Notes: a model not told the origin generated them from the letters alone. Counted from the stretch's first letter, positions 34,512 through 46,797 are shown. The stretch is 64,000 nt of DNA from Hymenoscyphus infarciens (GCA_001414345.1 LLCB01000148.1:1-64000), one strand, 5' to 3'. Numbers and translations: made by a program.

Positions 34512-34650
34512 GGACATTAAAAGTGGCTGTAAATACATCAGGTTCGTACCTGCCTACCTAGCCCTCGTTGTTCCAAATTTCTGGGGTAATTCAACTAAAT
34601 TGTCCTACGCACTTGGAACAATTGGGAGTAGTAATCCAGGCGTTTTGGAA
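34512..34650. repeat. Partial copy of the 24.8-kb inverted-repeat element
   Basis: TAAAAGTGGCTGTAAATAC at 34518-34536 matches the left end of the 24822 element (TAAAAGCGGCAGTAAATAC) at 17 of 19 bases. Both loci later share GTTGTTC/CTTGTTC and TTGGAACAATTGG at similar spacing. The right terminal repeat is missing. A 43-bp part (TTCGTACCTGCCTACCT...) recurs at 43329. Confidence 0.5.
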
Positions 34651-35329
34651 CAATCAAGTTTTTAAAAATTACCAGAAAGAGACACCTTTCATTCATCGAC
34701 TGAGTGTGGACGGCATGGCAAGCTTGATCAGATGATTGATATCATGAGAAATGGGAACGACAAGAGAGTATCTCTTGAGTAATCATTATTACGGTCGAGA
34801 GAGCTCTGAGAAACAGTAAAGAATCTTTCTCCATTATCGAGAACTTGATTCCGAACTTCTTATGTTGGTGCTCTACTGCAGCTTGTAATGACGGGAGGAG
34901 CTGAGGGATATAGGCTGGTCTACATTCTGCATACCCCTACTCGCTAGATAACTCTATACTCTACTGGCAAGTGCCATCGACAAATAGAGATGAAGAGAAG
35001 TATTAGCATGGGATCATTTAAAAACTTTCTGGTCAAGAACGTTAGTGAGCGCCACAGTGGCTGTGTGAATCCTGCCAAGCGGGTTGACTTGCACATTTCT
35101 ACTGCAGTTCGATATGTTATTATCTTGTTGTTGATCTGTCTTGTTTCCTACCTTCTTCCCAGTGCGAATTGTAATTGGAGTGCCATTCGCTCGGTTGTTA
35201 TATATATGTTTGAGAAAGGAGATATGAAAGGAGGCTTGCTGAAGTTCACGTATTCGACATATGATGTTGTCCAGTTATATCCGGGTGGTCCAAGACGGAT
35301 CCAGTATAGAATTTTCTTTAAAAATCTAG
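34651..35329. other. Intergenic
   Basis: About 680 bp downstream of the proline-rich gene. Plus-strand frame from 34990 runs into that gene on the opposite strand and is not supported. Nothing else seen. Confidence 0.35.
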
Positions 35330-35914
35330 CTATTGTTGGCCCATGGCCCGATCAATTGCCTCGACGGCCTCCTTGGTTGTCTTCTGGAACACCGCGTCTG
35401 CGGCCTCCATTCCTCTGCGGAAAGAAACACGGGCGGCCAGCTCGGGGCGGATGGCGGCGTGGTGGGCGTGGCGGGCGTGGCTTGGGAGGTAAAAGCCCAG
35501 AGGCTGCATGTATTGTTGTGGCATACCTGAAGCGGTAGAGGCCGGCGCGGCGAGGACAGGAGCAGGCGCAGGAGCAGGTGGTGGTGGAGGAGGGGGCGGA
35601 GGAGCAGAGCCAGGCGCGACGGAGAGTTGCCGATATGGCGACCGGGCGAGGCGAGAGGAGGAGGAGAGGCCTTGCCTAAACGGCGAAGGGGAGACACCCA
35701 AGGAAGGGCGGACGATGGTGGGGGCCGGTTGGGGTGGGAGGACGAGGATGGCTGGGAGGGGTTGAGGGGGAGGTGGTGCTGGTGCAACCACGAAAACAGC
35801 TGGCACTGGGGCCGCAGCCTTTGAAAGTTAGTGACGGACGTTGCAATTGGATCTCCTAGAGTAACTTACGACTTGAGAAAGGTCACGAGTGATCTTGTAG
35901 GCGCGAAGATCCAT
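35330..35914 (-). CDS. Proline-rich protein, function unknown
   Basis: Two exons: 35914-35870 (MDLRAYKITRDLSQV) and 35818-35330, separated by a 51-bp intron (GTAAGT to AAAG, with CACTAAC branch sequence). The product is 177 aa. Residues about 18-110 are Pro/Ala-rich, with a polyproline run of about nine at 88-96 and Ala-Pro repeats after it. The C-terminal about 55 residues are not low complexity and look folded: ARHAHHAAIRPELAARVSF, then MEAADAVFQKTTKEAVEAI, an amphipathic helix. Polyproline runs bind SH3, WW or profilin in other proteins; whether this one does is unknown. Strong GC bias in the repeat explains the many open frames on the other strand. The splice and the phase-0 junction support a real gene. 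Confidence 0.6.
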
Positions 35915-37922
35915 GGTGATGGTGGTGTTGGTTGCCTATCTGGTATGTGGTGTTGTCGCGAATTCTCCCAAAAGTACCAGCAGGCGGGCCATCTTTTTTC
36001 CATTCCGCCGAGTGAAGTCTGTCAGTCTTTGACAGCTAGCCAAAATTTCGCAGTTTTTCAGTATACTTTAACTTCTTTTTTGAGAACGTGTTGTTTTACA
36101 TGTTTTAGAGATTATTAAGAGAGGAAACTACTTACTAGAGTTAGAAATTCATCTGGATTTCTACCTCTTTTAAAGTATTTCTCTAGATCTTTAATCCTTC
36201 TAGAGCTTCTGAACAATATCTTCCTGAGATGGAATTTACTGTACTTTATCTATTACTTGCTGATTTTGGCTGTACTGAGGTGTCGGAAAAGGATCTCTTT
36301 ATTCAACCCGGTTTTAAGAAGTCTGATATTTGAAGGAGCTTACAGGAATGGGAGAATTGTCTAGATTTTGTTCTTTTAGTATTTAAGATCTCCGAAATGG
36401 GTTGGCGTCTTTCGCTTTATTTCAGCGGCGTAAAAGTCACCGATTTTATCTTTTTTTGTATCAAACCTCGAAGAAGTTTGATATTTGAAGGATGCTACTA
36501 GAATTTGCGGGTTTTCTCGTCACCAGAAGTTTCATAATTCTTAGGGACATTTGATATAATATTCTTTGAAGATTGGATTTACTATATACTATATAACGGC
36601 GTCTCCTTTTCTATTTCCTCGAGTTTTGAATTACGAGTTGTAATCTCTTGATTTCTTTATATTTATTTTTATATATCTATCTATTTTGGAAATGCGAAAT
36701 GATCAGATTGGCTTTTATGGATGTTAGATTTTGATTCTTACCTTTTACTGGTACTTGGCGCCTCTGAAATAGATCGATGTTCTTGTTTATTCTTGCTTTT
36801 CAGTATATTTGAGTTATTTAGATTGCGTTTAGATGAACTGATGTTTTAGAAGTTGTTGTTTTGTTTTTATCTGTTGATGTTGATTTTGTTTCAGACTTTC
36901 TGGGATCCTTTGAATGTCATGTCTTCTTTTGAATGTCGCGACTTCTCTTAAACTCACTTCTTTTCTCGAAAGCTATGTCTTCTCTCTGCCTTTATGGCTA
37001 CTCTTCATGGCTACTTTTGAACTTTTCATTTCGTCTTAAACGTTCCGCCTTGTCTTGAACTTTAGATTTCCTCAATGTCAAACTTTTCAATGATTTCAGA
37101 ACCTCTGGTAGCTATTATATTTTTCTTCGAACATTCAATCTGGATCCCAAGAGCACCAATCTCCTAAAAGTCACTCGTACTACATAATTTTCCAATTAGA
37201 TTTCTTATGCTTAATATACTGCTATTTGCTATTTCCTATTTCGCTGAGGCTTGTGTGTGCGTGTTATTTTGAAGAAACGTTGCTTTGGTGCCATTGCATT
37301 CCTAGGATTTTGGTTTCATCTGTATCATTGCATAAGTTTTTCACATCACTTTAAGTTTCGCTTTTATGCCATGCTTTTTTGAATAAATATATTATTGAAT
37401 TACAATTACAGAATACACCCAACATAGCGTTTCCCATCGCCGTCTCTGCAGAAAAATACAAGATTCACAGACCGGTGATTGGAGTTCTGTGGTTCAAAGC
37501 AAAGTCCAACCCGAATGGGTGCGCAGCATCTTTAACCCTGTCATATCTGGTGCATAAAAGGACCATCTTTCTCAGGTTGACAAGCTCCTTGACAAATTTT
37601 CCGGCTCAAATGCTGAACTTGACGAATACCTTCTAAGGGAACTCAAGGCGAGTCAAGTTTTGCAAGTCAATGCCACTAATTCCTTGAGATAGGGTAAGTT
37701 GAGGAATGCGACTGCGAATGCCCATTGTACCGGCATAAAGACGAATGATGGACATGGAGAATGAATCTCTCATCGTGGTAATCGAGAAATTTCTTTTCCG
37801 CAGCCTGAAAATTCGTTTGAATCATGGATTCTTTGTATGCTTAGGTCGTTGTGCTCCATATCTTCAGCATCGTAAGGCTCTTCGGCATCATGAGGCGTGC
37901 GAGGAGACACATGATGGTGAGT
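35915..37922. other. T-rich gene-poor stretch
   Basis: About 2 kb of strongly T-rich plus-strand sequence (36100-37400). The motif TTTGATATTTGAAGGA recurs at about 36325 and 36477, and TCTTCTTTTGAATGTC-like words recur near 36920-37050. No gene, tRNA or terminal repeat recognised. Confidence 0.4.
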
Positions 37923-40900
37923 TTAGTGAACTAGCACCGTGGCAGGAGATTTTTCCCCTTCAGATAATTCAGGTTGGGTCTCTACCTTGACAGGCTTGCG
38001 AGTTCTTGTTGATTTGCAAACTGCTGAAGTTCTGGTACGCTTGACTGCTGGGCTATAATCATCGTCAGAGTCCCAGTCAGCTGGGTCAAGCTCAGAAGAG
38101 ATGATTGCATTGGACTCAGGATTAACCTTGAGGAGAGACTTGACGGCCTCCGCCTTGTTGCGGCGAGCTTGGTTGCCATCGTGTTTTCGAAGTGGTGTGT
38201 GCTTATACTCAGCGAGTTCTTGAGAGACAACTGAATGCTGCCAACGAGTGGTGGCATCATGAGGACGTGACAGAATAAGACTATCAAGGTGTGATCCAAT
38301 TATCCTCAGTCCATCGTGCTTGTCGGGCCGGGTGTGTCTGACCGATGATATCAATTACAACCAAAAGTCTGGGTCTCTTGCGGCGAACTTGCTAGATTGG
38401 GCTGGTTGAGCAGCCAGAGCTGTCGCTGTCGCGCTGGAAGTTGAGTTCATGTATGGTTGTAGCTTGGTGGCAATTTCCGAGAGTCCCTCATTTTGCATTG
38501 TCATCTCTGTACCATCCATTACCCGAGTTTCCTGCCATATATATGCCTTCTTAATATTGTGTTTCATATATCTCAAGCACTTTGTCGTGGGTAAGCCAAG
38601 GAATTCGGGCAACAAGATCGATGGACCAAGTGGTCTAATTATCCTTGGTCGCAAGATGATCGTGTCCCTGTGCGTCGTTGGATCTTTGGTAGGAGGTGTA
38701 TGGACCGCTGGTGGTGTTGTTCCGTTGCAGACTACCAGTACTCTTCTGGCTGCGCAGAGAGAGATTATTATCGCATACCGAATGGGGAGGCTTCTTCTTC
38801 AAACGTTTGGAGGTGTTGTTGCCTCTAGGCTTGACTATTTTGGCAATTTCAATTTGCGCATGCTTTAGTTTTGGTCAAAACTTCAAAGCCTTCGTGGATG
38901 TGCTTGCAACGCGTGGGCGTCGATCAGCGCGCATGCTGAAGAACGATACTGGTGGTATCAGCGCACATGCGAATATTATCTACCTTTGGGTTGAAGAACG
39001 GACGTCTTGAGGCTTCTCGGGAGGCGCTTGCAACAAGGCGTTTGTCGCCTAAATCATCAAAATACCCTCTTTCTCGCTCGGCTAGGAAGTGATGGTTCTG
39101 TTTTGCTGGAGGAGTTGACCGACCAGCTGGTAGGCGAACGTGGATGGAAATTATCTCGAAGTCTTTTGGGTAAGCTTGTGGCGGTCTTCTTGTTGGAGTT
39201 TGGTTAGAGAAGATAGTACGCAAGCATACCGCCGAGTTCCTCGACGAGGGTGGATTTTCCAGTGGAAGAATCCTTGAAGTACAAGGCCGGGTGTCAGTAT
39301 GCCGAGTTGTCTTGAGTTACTGCACAACGCTTCCAAGGAAACGAGGCTTTTCCGTGAATATGAGAAATCTTGACTTCTCGGCGTGTCGCCTAAATCATCA
39401 AAATACCCCTTTTCTCGCAGCATGTGGTCAAACGATAGACTTCTTTCGATGGAGAAAAAAGTTTGAATTCATCTTCAGAGGATTCCTCTTCCGCTGGGAA
39501 GGTGGCAGCGCCCATGACGCTGTGACCGCACAATGGGAATTGACCCCGAGGGGGTAAGATCCCATCGATGGCGACAAGATTCATGGAGAAGGATTCTTCA
39601 CTCATGAGCAAGGATCCTGGGTCGTAAAGGCCAAAGTCGTCACCAAAACCTGGGCTTTCGGGAGTGACAGTTCGCTCAGAGACCTGACTTGAACGTTCGG
39701 CTGTAACTGTGGGTTAGCTTCCCATGTACTCCATTTGTTGTTGAGCCAAAGGAGTGGCTTCTTATGGAGTATGAAGCTCATCCGATCGATAGTTCCAGCA
39801 GCAGGATATTGACCTTGTTGGCCAGATGCAGCTCCAGTTCCTTTGGCTTCTTGATCTCTAGCTGGCTCCTGGCTTCCTCGTCTCCGAGGACCACAGCGGG
39901 ACTGTCGTCCTTGACGGCACCTGAAATCAACTTGACAAGATCAGTACCGGAACCAGAGCTAGCCTCCTGGGGTGCCACGCATATATCCGCGAATGTCGGT
40001 ATCTTGTTTGGTGCCCAGCTTTCCAATGAGCGGTGGGACCAAATGACCTTCACGGATCAATTGTTTTCTCATCTTCGCAAGATGCTGGCAAGCAGCAGTT
40101 CCACTTGACCCTGGCATCAATCTGTGTACTGCTTTCTCCCATGGGAGTGATATATTGGCACGTTGGCACTCGTACTGCATATGTAGAAACAACTTCTCTA
40201 TCATTCGTGGTCCTGTAACGAGAAAAAGTTAGCATTAGAAAGCGCTCTCGGAATGTAATTCAAAACTTACGAGGCTTTGCTGGCCAAGTTGCGACAGCGG
40301 TGGGTGGTAACTTGCAGCTCCAGTTCCTTTGGCTTCTTGATATCTAGTGATTTGGACTCTGGCTTGGTGGATTTAGAAGCTCAATTATTTCGTGGCTTTG
40401 GAAATGTGGATTGTGGAGGGGGGTTGATATGATATGCGAAATCAACGAGTTTGATTTCCGAATTCTGATGATCGATCCTCTGGCTCTAGTGGGGCTTGGC
40501 GGGTTTTCTTTGGCGGTTTATGGAAAGAAGGCGATCAGAGCAGATAGTTCTGGACGTTTGCTATGGTAGAACCATCTGATTGATTCAAAACGTAACTAGT
40601 GGACGTCTCTAAGTCTGCACGTTGCTATTCGCTAGTCGTCTAGTTTTAACAGACTTTTGGAGAGGCAATCGCAGTGCGCTATTCTCCTCGTTGTTACTGT
40701 TATTGTTGTCATTTTCTTCGATTGTCCTCTCGGGGTTTTCTCAACCAAAGAGTCCGGGTTTCGTTGTCATTTGCTCTCTTTTCCTGATCCGAAGCGAGTG
40801 CACGACTCCTGGTTATGTGTTTTTTTGTTGTTATCGGAAGAAGAGGACGCGTTGGATGTTGATTGATTTGGAGTTCCTGATATGCGGGCTTCTGCTCAAC

Positions 40901-41405
40901 GAATTCTTTTCCTGGAAAAACCTCTTGCCATGGAGAACTTCGTGTATGATGTAGGAGGAAGCCTCCTTTTTCCAAGTTCCCTGCCGTATGATTTCTTAAA
41001 ATCTTGTTCTATATATAGCCCAGGTGTGCTTCCATGCTGCGAATTCCTTCTGGAGAAAGCTTGAACATGGTGTTGGAGGAAGTGGAGGAAGATCCACAGG
41101 GGGAGAATCTGCTACAGGCGTGGCAGTAAAGCACGAATCGGTGTCCGTCTCAGAAAGAATCTCAGATGTATTTTGATTCAAGCACTAATTGGCTTCTAGA
41201 TCGTTCGCCGATTTCGTCGTTTTGTTCATCATCCCAATTCTCCTCTTGGATAAATGTACTCTTTTAGCTCTGCGGAAGCTCGTCTAGAGACATGTCCCCA
41301 AAGTGTTCTTCGTCTGAGAGGGAAGCGAACAAGTCAAGAAAGGAGAGTTCAAGGTTTTGTTGTGAACCGCCCTCTCTTCATCGACTTGCTCTCCGTCGTT
41401 GCCAT
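37923..41405 (-). pseudogene. Large decayed gene of unknown family
   Basis: Minus-strand coding-like sequence from ATG at 41405 (MATTESKSMKRGRFTTK) to about 37923, broken by many stops and shifts. Pieces in order: LELSFLDLFASLSDEEHFG then DMSLDELPQS and a stop (about 41340-41250); TDSCFTATPVADSPPVDLPP (41140); an Asn/Ser-rich part with several stops (40900-40450); SLDIKKPKELELQVTTHR (40340); an apparent intron ending ACTTTTTCTCGTTACAG, then RMIEKLFLHMQYECQRAN and SLPWEKAVHRLMPGSSG (40210-40080), the most conserved-looking block; then frame-shifted GSGTDLVKLISGAVKDD (39950); ARIPWLTHDKVLEIYE (about 38600); and RDPDFWL, TAA, LISSVRHTRPDKHDG (38380-38310). The last stop would be Gln (CAA) if unmutated. 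The conserved block looks like a helical DNA-binding-type domain, but I cannot name it. Two internal short duplications are listed separately. Confidence 0.55.
39827..40347. repeat. 35-bp direct duplication inside the decayed gene
   Basis: TGCAGCTCCAGTTCCTTTGG and the next 15 bases at 39827-39861 recur at 40313-40347 with one mismatch. On the minus strand both encode IKKPKELEL. The second pair (TCGCCTAAATCATCAAAATA at about 39046 and 39387) duplicates the reading YFDDLGD. Confidence 0.75.
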
Positions 41406-43328
41406 TGTGCTAGTTTGGTGTTGCAAAGTGTTGGAGTGTTGGAGTGTGATGGAGGTGGTGTTAGAAGACGTGCCTCTGCCAACCAACCCATCCACTTTAT
41501 TCAGCCATCTGCACCACCCATTACCCAAGTTTCTGCCATGGGTTTTCTCGTTATCGTGTTCTATGCAGCCCAACCTTGTTCCCACCATGTCCACACCTTG
41601 AGTAAGGGCTAGCGATAGCGGGATATTGAAGGCTCTGACTGGAACAATGATGTGGCTGAAACTCAATTATACTCTGTAGATCGTGTACGGGTGTGTTGTG
41701 AGGGCGTGGCGTCTCGGTTGAGCTGCAGGAAACTGGGTATCTTGAATAACTTGTTCAAAGCCGTTGGATGCAGAAGCTCGCAACGACTCGGCTGGCTTTT
41801 GTGGCTGTCCTGAGCTGGGGGAGCTGTGCTTCGATTCCGCTGGCATGGGTAGAGTCCACGTCTAGTTTGGCAGACTAGCTTCCGTCGAGCATCCTTGGAG
41901 ATCGACAACACCCCTCAGTGATGGAAGAAGCAGCAACCTCCTAGAGACCAGAACGCGAATGGAACGAAACGATAAAACGATCGTGTGGGACCCACCAGGC
42001 GGACGACAGTGGTAGTTTCGATTCAAATTAATGATTTTCCCCTCATAGAAACCATGCGTAGGAAGTTTGGTTGTGGTCTGTCGGGACAGAGTAGTAGATA
42101 GAAAGGTCTCTGCTCATCATTCTTCTTGATGTGGTAGAGTTTCAAGCCATCGGCAACAACGCAGTGCAAACTCCTGGAAAGTTCGTTAGCCACAATCTGT
42201 CTATCCAAAGAATCAGGGGTGCTTACCAGCCGGGGTAGTCCCCCGTAAGTCTTGTAAAGGGACGGCTAATGTACCAGCTGCGATTGCAACATGCAGATGA
42301 AAAGGGGAATCTTTTGCTTAGGCGGTCTTCAGATACAAGGCCGATAAGTGATTCGTTTCTTCGTGAAGACGATGGAGAGAGGAGAGGTCAAGCGGTGGTC
42401 GTTTTTGCTTTTTCTGGTTGTGCCTGAAAAGCATCTCCGAGATCTCTTCCAGCAACCGATCGAACTACTTCCTCGTTCAACGGCATGACAACAGAGTCAC
42501 AGATTCTTGCAAGGTGGATATGTCGTCACCGACTTCCAGATCTCAAAGTGTGGAGATGCAAGGATGGCCTTGACAATCCTGTTTGATGTCGGTGAAATGG
42601 AGTGTACGTGTTTTCGCTTGGTAGGGGGGGGGGCTGGATATCTGGTCGATTGATTCTAGGATATTCGGGTTCGATATGATCTTGATGCGCTGCGGGCTAC
42701 GAAGTCGTTAGCTAAGTCTTTGAGAAGCTTTGAGCTGAGCTCACCAAAGGACCGATCTGGCATAGCCGCGAAATAGCGATCTCAGAGCAACGATGACAGT
42801 GAAGTGAGCATTTGAATAGATCTCCTTGTATCTCAAACGTTGAATATCGTAAAGACTTGAGTGCGCCTTTGTCCGACTCGGAAGCTCCGGGGTCAAGGCA
42901 GTGGTTGATCGTAGCTAAGGCCCGTAAAGGGGCTCTGCCGATCCGACTTGGTAGGAACGTGGGATGTCTTTTTTTCGCCTTCTGCCATGTCGACGACGTG
43001 GTGTAAGGTATCTGGACGATGATACTGCGTGTAAATTATTGCGGTGAGGTGTTTGGGGGGAGGGGTGCGATGCGGCGATGGCTGTGAATATGGGATTGTA
43101 ACCATCGATACTGTCAACCCACCCTTGTCCACCGATACTTGCTTTGTGTGCTAGTATCTTGGATCGTGCTATTCTCTGAACTTGTTCTGCGGAACTTTGT
43201 GACCGAGATGCGTTTTGTCGTGTTATTTTTGATGGGGCTGGTTGATGAATACCTAGGGAGGTGAAGAGATTGATGAGTCCGTCGGCAACACGGGGCTGGG
43301 AATCTAGCCTCGTCCACTACCGACAGAG
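41406..43328. other. No intact gene; coding-like relic at 42023-42208
   Basis: About 1.9 kb. On the minus strand 42208-42023 reads DRQIVANELSRSLHCVVADG, then LKLYHIKKNDEQRPFYLLLC, which looks like a real exon, but flanking exons could not be found. The other short frames (42893-43132, 43114-43317) are polar and unconvincing. Confidence 0.35.
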
Positions 43329-43371
43329 ATGATTCGTACCTGCCTACCTCGCCCTCGTTGTTCTAACCTTC
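43329..43371. repeat. Short dispersed repeat copy
   Basis: TTCGTACCTGCCTACCTCGC followed by CCTCGTTGTTCTAA closely matches 34543-34580. No inverted terminal repeat is seen here, so it is a fragment. Confidence 0.6.
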
Positions 43372-43666
43372 TTGGGGGATTTAGGCTTGGATATCTCAAG
43401 TTTTACCCTGCATGTTTGACTTCGGTCACAGAGTGGTTTTTTTTTTATCAAATAGGCCTTCAGCAAGGTTACGTTTCCCATCTTCAACAGATATTCATTC
43501 GTTGCCCCGAAAGGAGCCCATGGTTCCAAATAAAACAACTACAATAATGCCGGTAATTCTCCACCCTGCTTCTGCTCATAGCTGTCCGAGAACAGCAAGG
43601 CCACCACAAATGCAGTTCCGCGGTTTCTAGCCCCATCTAAACATCGCTGGTCTTTGCTTGTACAAA

Positions 43667-44520
43667 TTACTCCTCGTCATCATCATCTTCCTCGTCGTCT
43701 TCCTCATCGTCTCCCTCATCGGCTCCCTCGTCGGCTCCCTCGTCGGCTCTCTTTCTCAAATCCCGAACGCGCTCTTTCTCTGAGAGAGTGACCCCAATGA
43801 TCCGTCTATCCTTGTGGGCATTTCTCTTTCGGTCTCCCTCAGTCTGCGGGTTGCCGAAAATGGCCAATGTGCCCATGGTATAACCTCGTCTGACGGCGGC
43901 CAATTCGCTCTCCGTGACTGCGAGCGCTGATTTCTTCTCCTTCTTCTTGCGGGCCTTATTTGCACCTGACATTGCTGTCGATGCTTTTCGCTTCCTGGAT
44001 GGACCAGCTGTAGTAGCTCCCGCACCCTGATATCCGCCTCCACCATCTCCGCGCATCTCCAATGGTCCATCGTTTCCTGCGGATCCAACAGCAGCACCGG
44101 CGACGACGATGGTAGCACTTTCTTGTGGTTCATCGTGGTTCATGAATTGCTCGAAGTCCATGTTCTCCTAAGAAACGTTAGTCTGTGGTCGGATTGAAAC
44201 TTGAATTGCGAGACGGGGTATATTACCAAGGGACTTCCCTGGTACATATCAGCAATGAAGTCCTCAATATCCCCATGTTCGATCACCCCATCATTCTGGC
44301 CGTGATAGCCATTGTCTCCGTGTTGATAATAACCAATGCCCATCATACGGTTCTGGCCAACATGTGAAGGGTCAGGATAAGATTCAGCGGCTGGCATCAT
44401 TGGGGCTTCAGGAGCAACCATTGAAGCTTCTGGGGCAACCAGTCCTGATGGGTAGTTTGCCGGGCTTTGGTAGTCGTAAGCATGGTATTTATCGAGTTCA
44501 GACCAGTCGAGGTCCGCCAT
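43667..44520 (-). CDS. Acidic/basic low-complexity protein, probably nuclear
   Basis: Two exons: 44520-44227 and 44167-43667, with a 59-bp intron (GTAATA to CTTAG). The product is 264 aa and the phase-0 junction reads QGSPL|ENMDFEQFM. No known domain recognised. The N-terminal half is acidic and Met/Pro/Tyr-rich (ADLDWSELDKYHAYDYQSP), like some activation domains. The middle has a strong basic patch (SRKRKAS, KARKKKEKKSA) that would serve as a nuclear localisation signal. A folded-looking stretch follows (VTESELAAVRRGYTMGTLAI, ending with TLSEKERVRDLRKRAD). The C-terminus is a repeat of DEGA units running into a polyacidic tail (EEDDEEDDDDEE). It is the last intact-looking gene before the AT-rich compartment and shows no lesion. 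Confidence 0.6.
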
Positions 44521-46245
44521 TTTGCTCGAGTGATTGGTATAGCAACGCAGGGCAAATGTTGTAAGTTGAGGATCGTGGTGTTGTATCTACCAAGTCGCTT
44601 TGCCAACTAAACGTGGGAACTCGGCTGTGGGTCCTAGGTTGCCTTTGTTTTGATCACGTCGCCAGCCACGCAACATGCAAATTTGCCGCACCACGAGTAA
44701 TTCAAGTTTTATTGTGATTTTTGCTATGGAGAGAGCTTTCATATGTCTTTAACTATATTACTTATGGTATTCTAATGATCTAGCCTATGTTTATTAAGAA
44801 ATATATCTAATTATTGCGTTTTTGCCTGGTGCGAGACCCCTCGCTTAGCTTCAACGCACACCATAACGCGCATTACCTTTCAAATATTTCTGATTCAGCG
44901 CGTTCACAGCTATTAAAAACTACACCAGATCATTCAATTGACCGCTTGTTTCAATGCGGGGCCTTATTTTCAGTTCATTTCCTTCAAAATACTACAAAAA
45001 CCCCAAATTTCGCAATTTTGGCCTTTTTCTTTCCCTACGCCACTATTTCTGAAGTAGATTATTTAGAGTAACATTATTTTTGCTTATTTTCTCCTATAAA
45101 GAAGCCAAAATAAGGAGAAGTGTTATCAATTACTGGAATTATATCAATTAGCATTTCAGCTATTATTTGACTTTTATTAAAACCCTCGTTGTTTGATTTT
45201 ATTTCTCAACCGAAATGAGATAATAGGTATCTATACGATGTATTACTAGAATAGTGAGAAAAGGATCTTAAGCTAATACTTTAGAATCGCCGGAAGAACA
45301 AGTATTCACTAGTGTTATTCTAATAGTTCTAAATAACTGAATTTCTAAAAAAAAAACCCTTACTACTGAGTGATAGTTCCTAGTAACCTTATAATACTTT
45401 AGATGATTCTATTATTCAAAATAAGTATAATAACTTAGGTACTTGAGTATAAATAGATATTCCTGAAATATCTCTATAATTCTAAAACCTTAAAACGATA
45501 GAAACAAGTCTATAGAGATAAGAATAATACTAGAATCTAAGGTTCTATTAAGCTACTTCTAATATTTACAACTTTTTATAAGTAGTTAGAATACTATAAT
45601 AAATAAAGCTTGATCTTATAGTAGTCTTAATCAAACTTAAATATCTATCTTATTTAAAATAGCTTAATAAATTCAAGCTTTTAGATAAAAATAAGAGAAA
45701 GATAACAAGTCTAGTAATCTTAAGAAATATAAATTATTTCTTTCATTTTTTTTTACCTAGAATGAATTAATAAATTAAGTAAAGAGAAGTTTTAAAGAAA
45801 AGGTATAGTAGTTTTAGATTACTTGAAATCTTTCTCTTATTCTAGATAGCTTAAAGAATTCTATTAACTAAATTTATATATATATATAAATCCTTTTAAA
45901 TAACTAAGTAGTTATTGATTATTTCTTATTCTTTTATAGCACTAGAAGAAGATAAATTAAGAGAGACTGAAAGATAAAATTCTTAAGATTTCTTAGTCTT
46001 CCTCTTTTCTAAAATATTATAGTACGTGACCTAGAGATATACTTTTCGCTAACTTTCCGCGTCTAGTCTTTCTATCTCCCGAGTTAGACTCGCTATTAGA
46101 AAAATATAGAGAGGTGTTTATAAATTACCCGGAGTTAGGTAGCGTACGGTGGAGTATTATAAGTTTTAACACTACTTAGTTGTTGGCTTCTTTACTATTA
46201 ATACCTCGCATGGAATTCAGCTAAGAATACGATACTACCGAGGTA

Positions 46246-46268
46246 ACGTAAACTGTGACAGTTTACGT
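46246..46268. repeat. Perfect 10-bp hairpin palindrome
   Basis: ACGTAAACTG, spacer TGA, CAGTTTACGT: a perfect inverted repeat with a 3-nt loop in an otherwise unstructured stretch. It may be a protein-binding site or the remnant of a terminal inverted repeat. Confidence 0.6.
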
Positions 46269-46797
46269 ATCATTTGTTATTCGACACATGAATCTAGCAG
46301 AAACAGTGTAATTATCAGGGTTGAATTGTATTTTCTATTGCCTGGTAGGGACTGGCCACTGGTACTTACTTGAGGCAGTGCTCTTGATAGAGAGCATCAA
46401 CCCAAATGCTAGATTTCAGGCATCAAAACCAAGTGTCCGCGTGGCTCACAATGTGTGACTATATTCTAGCTGCTTACTTAATGTAGGTACTTTGAGAGAG
46501 CCTAATTGAGTTCACGTACTCTTTCAATAGATGGATTTAAAGAGCTCAAAGGTCTGCTAATGTGACAAACATTAGAGGTGTGTGAAGCACGTTCAGAGTG
46601 CACAACGCTGTCAATTTACTTTGCTGGCACTGAGCCTGAAGTATTTATTGCTGTCCACTGTGAGTAATATTTTGCACTATCCCTTTTTCGGCCCCACTTC
46701 GGAATTCGTCTAAAGTCAGTCTTGGCTAGCACTTTTTTATCTCCACAACTTCAGAGACATAACAAAACCACCAATCTGAGAAGAATTCCACCCAGTA

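Noticed and set aside
34990..35538. 182-aa plus-strand frame
   Set aside because: Its second half is antisense to the proline-rich exon and its first half shows no protein-like conservation.
35326..35787. Ser/Pro/His-rich 153-aa minus-strand frame
   Set aside because: Alternative frame of the proline-rich gene; the spliced model at 35914-35330 explains the region better.
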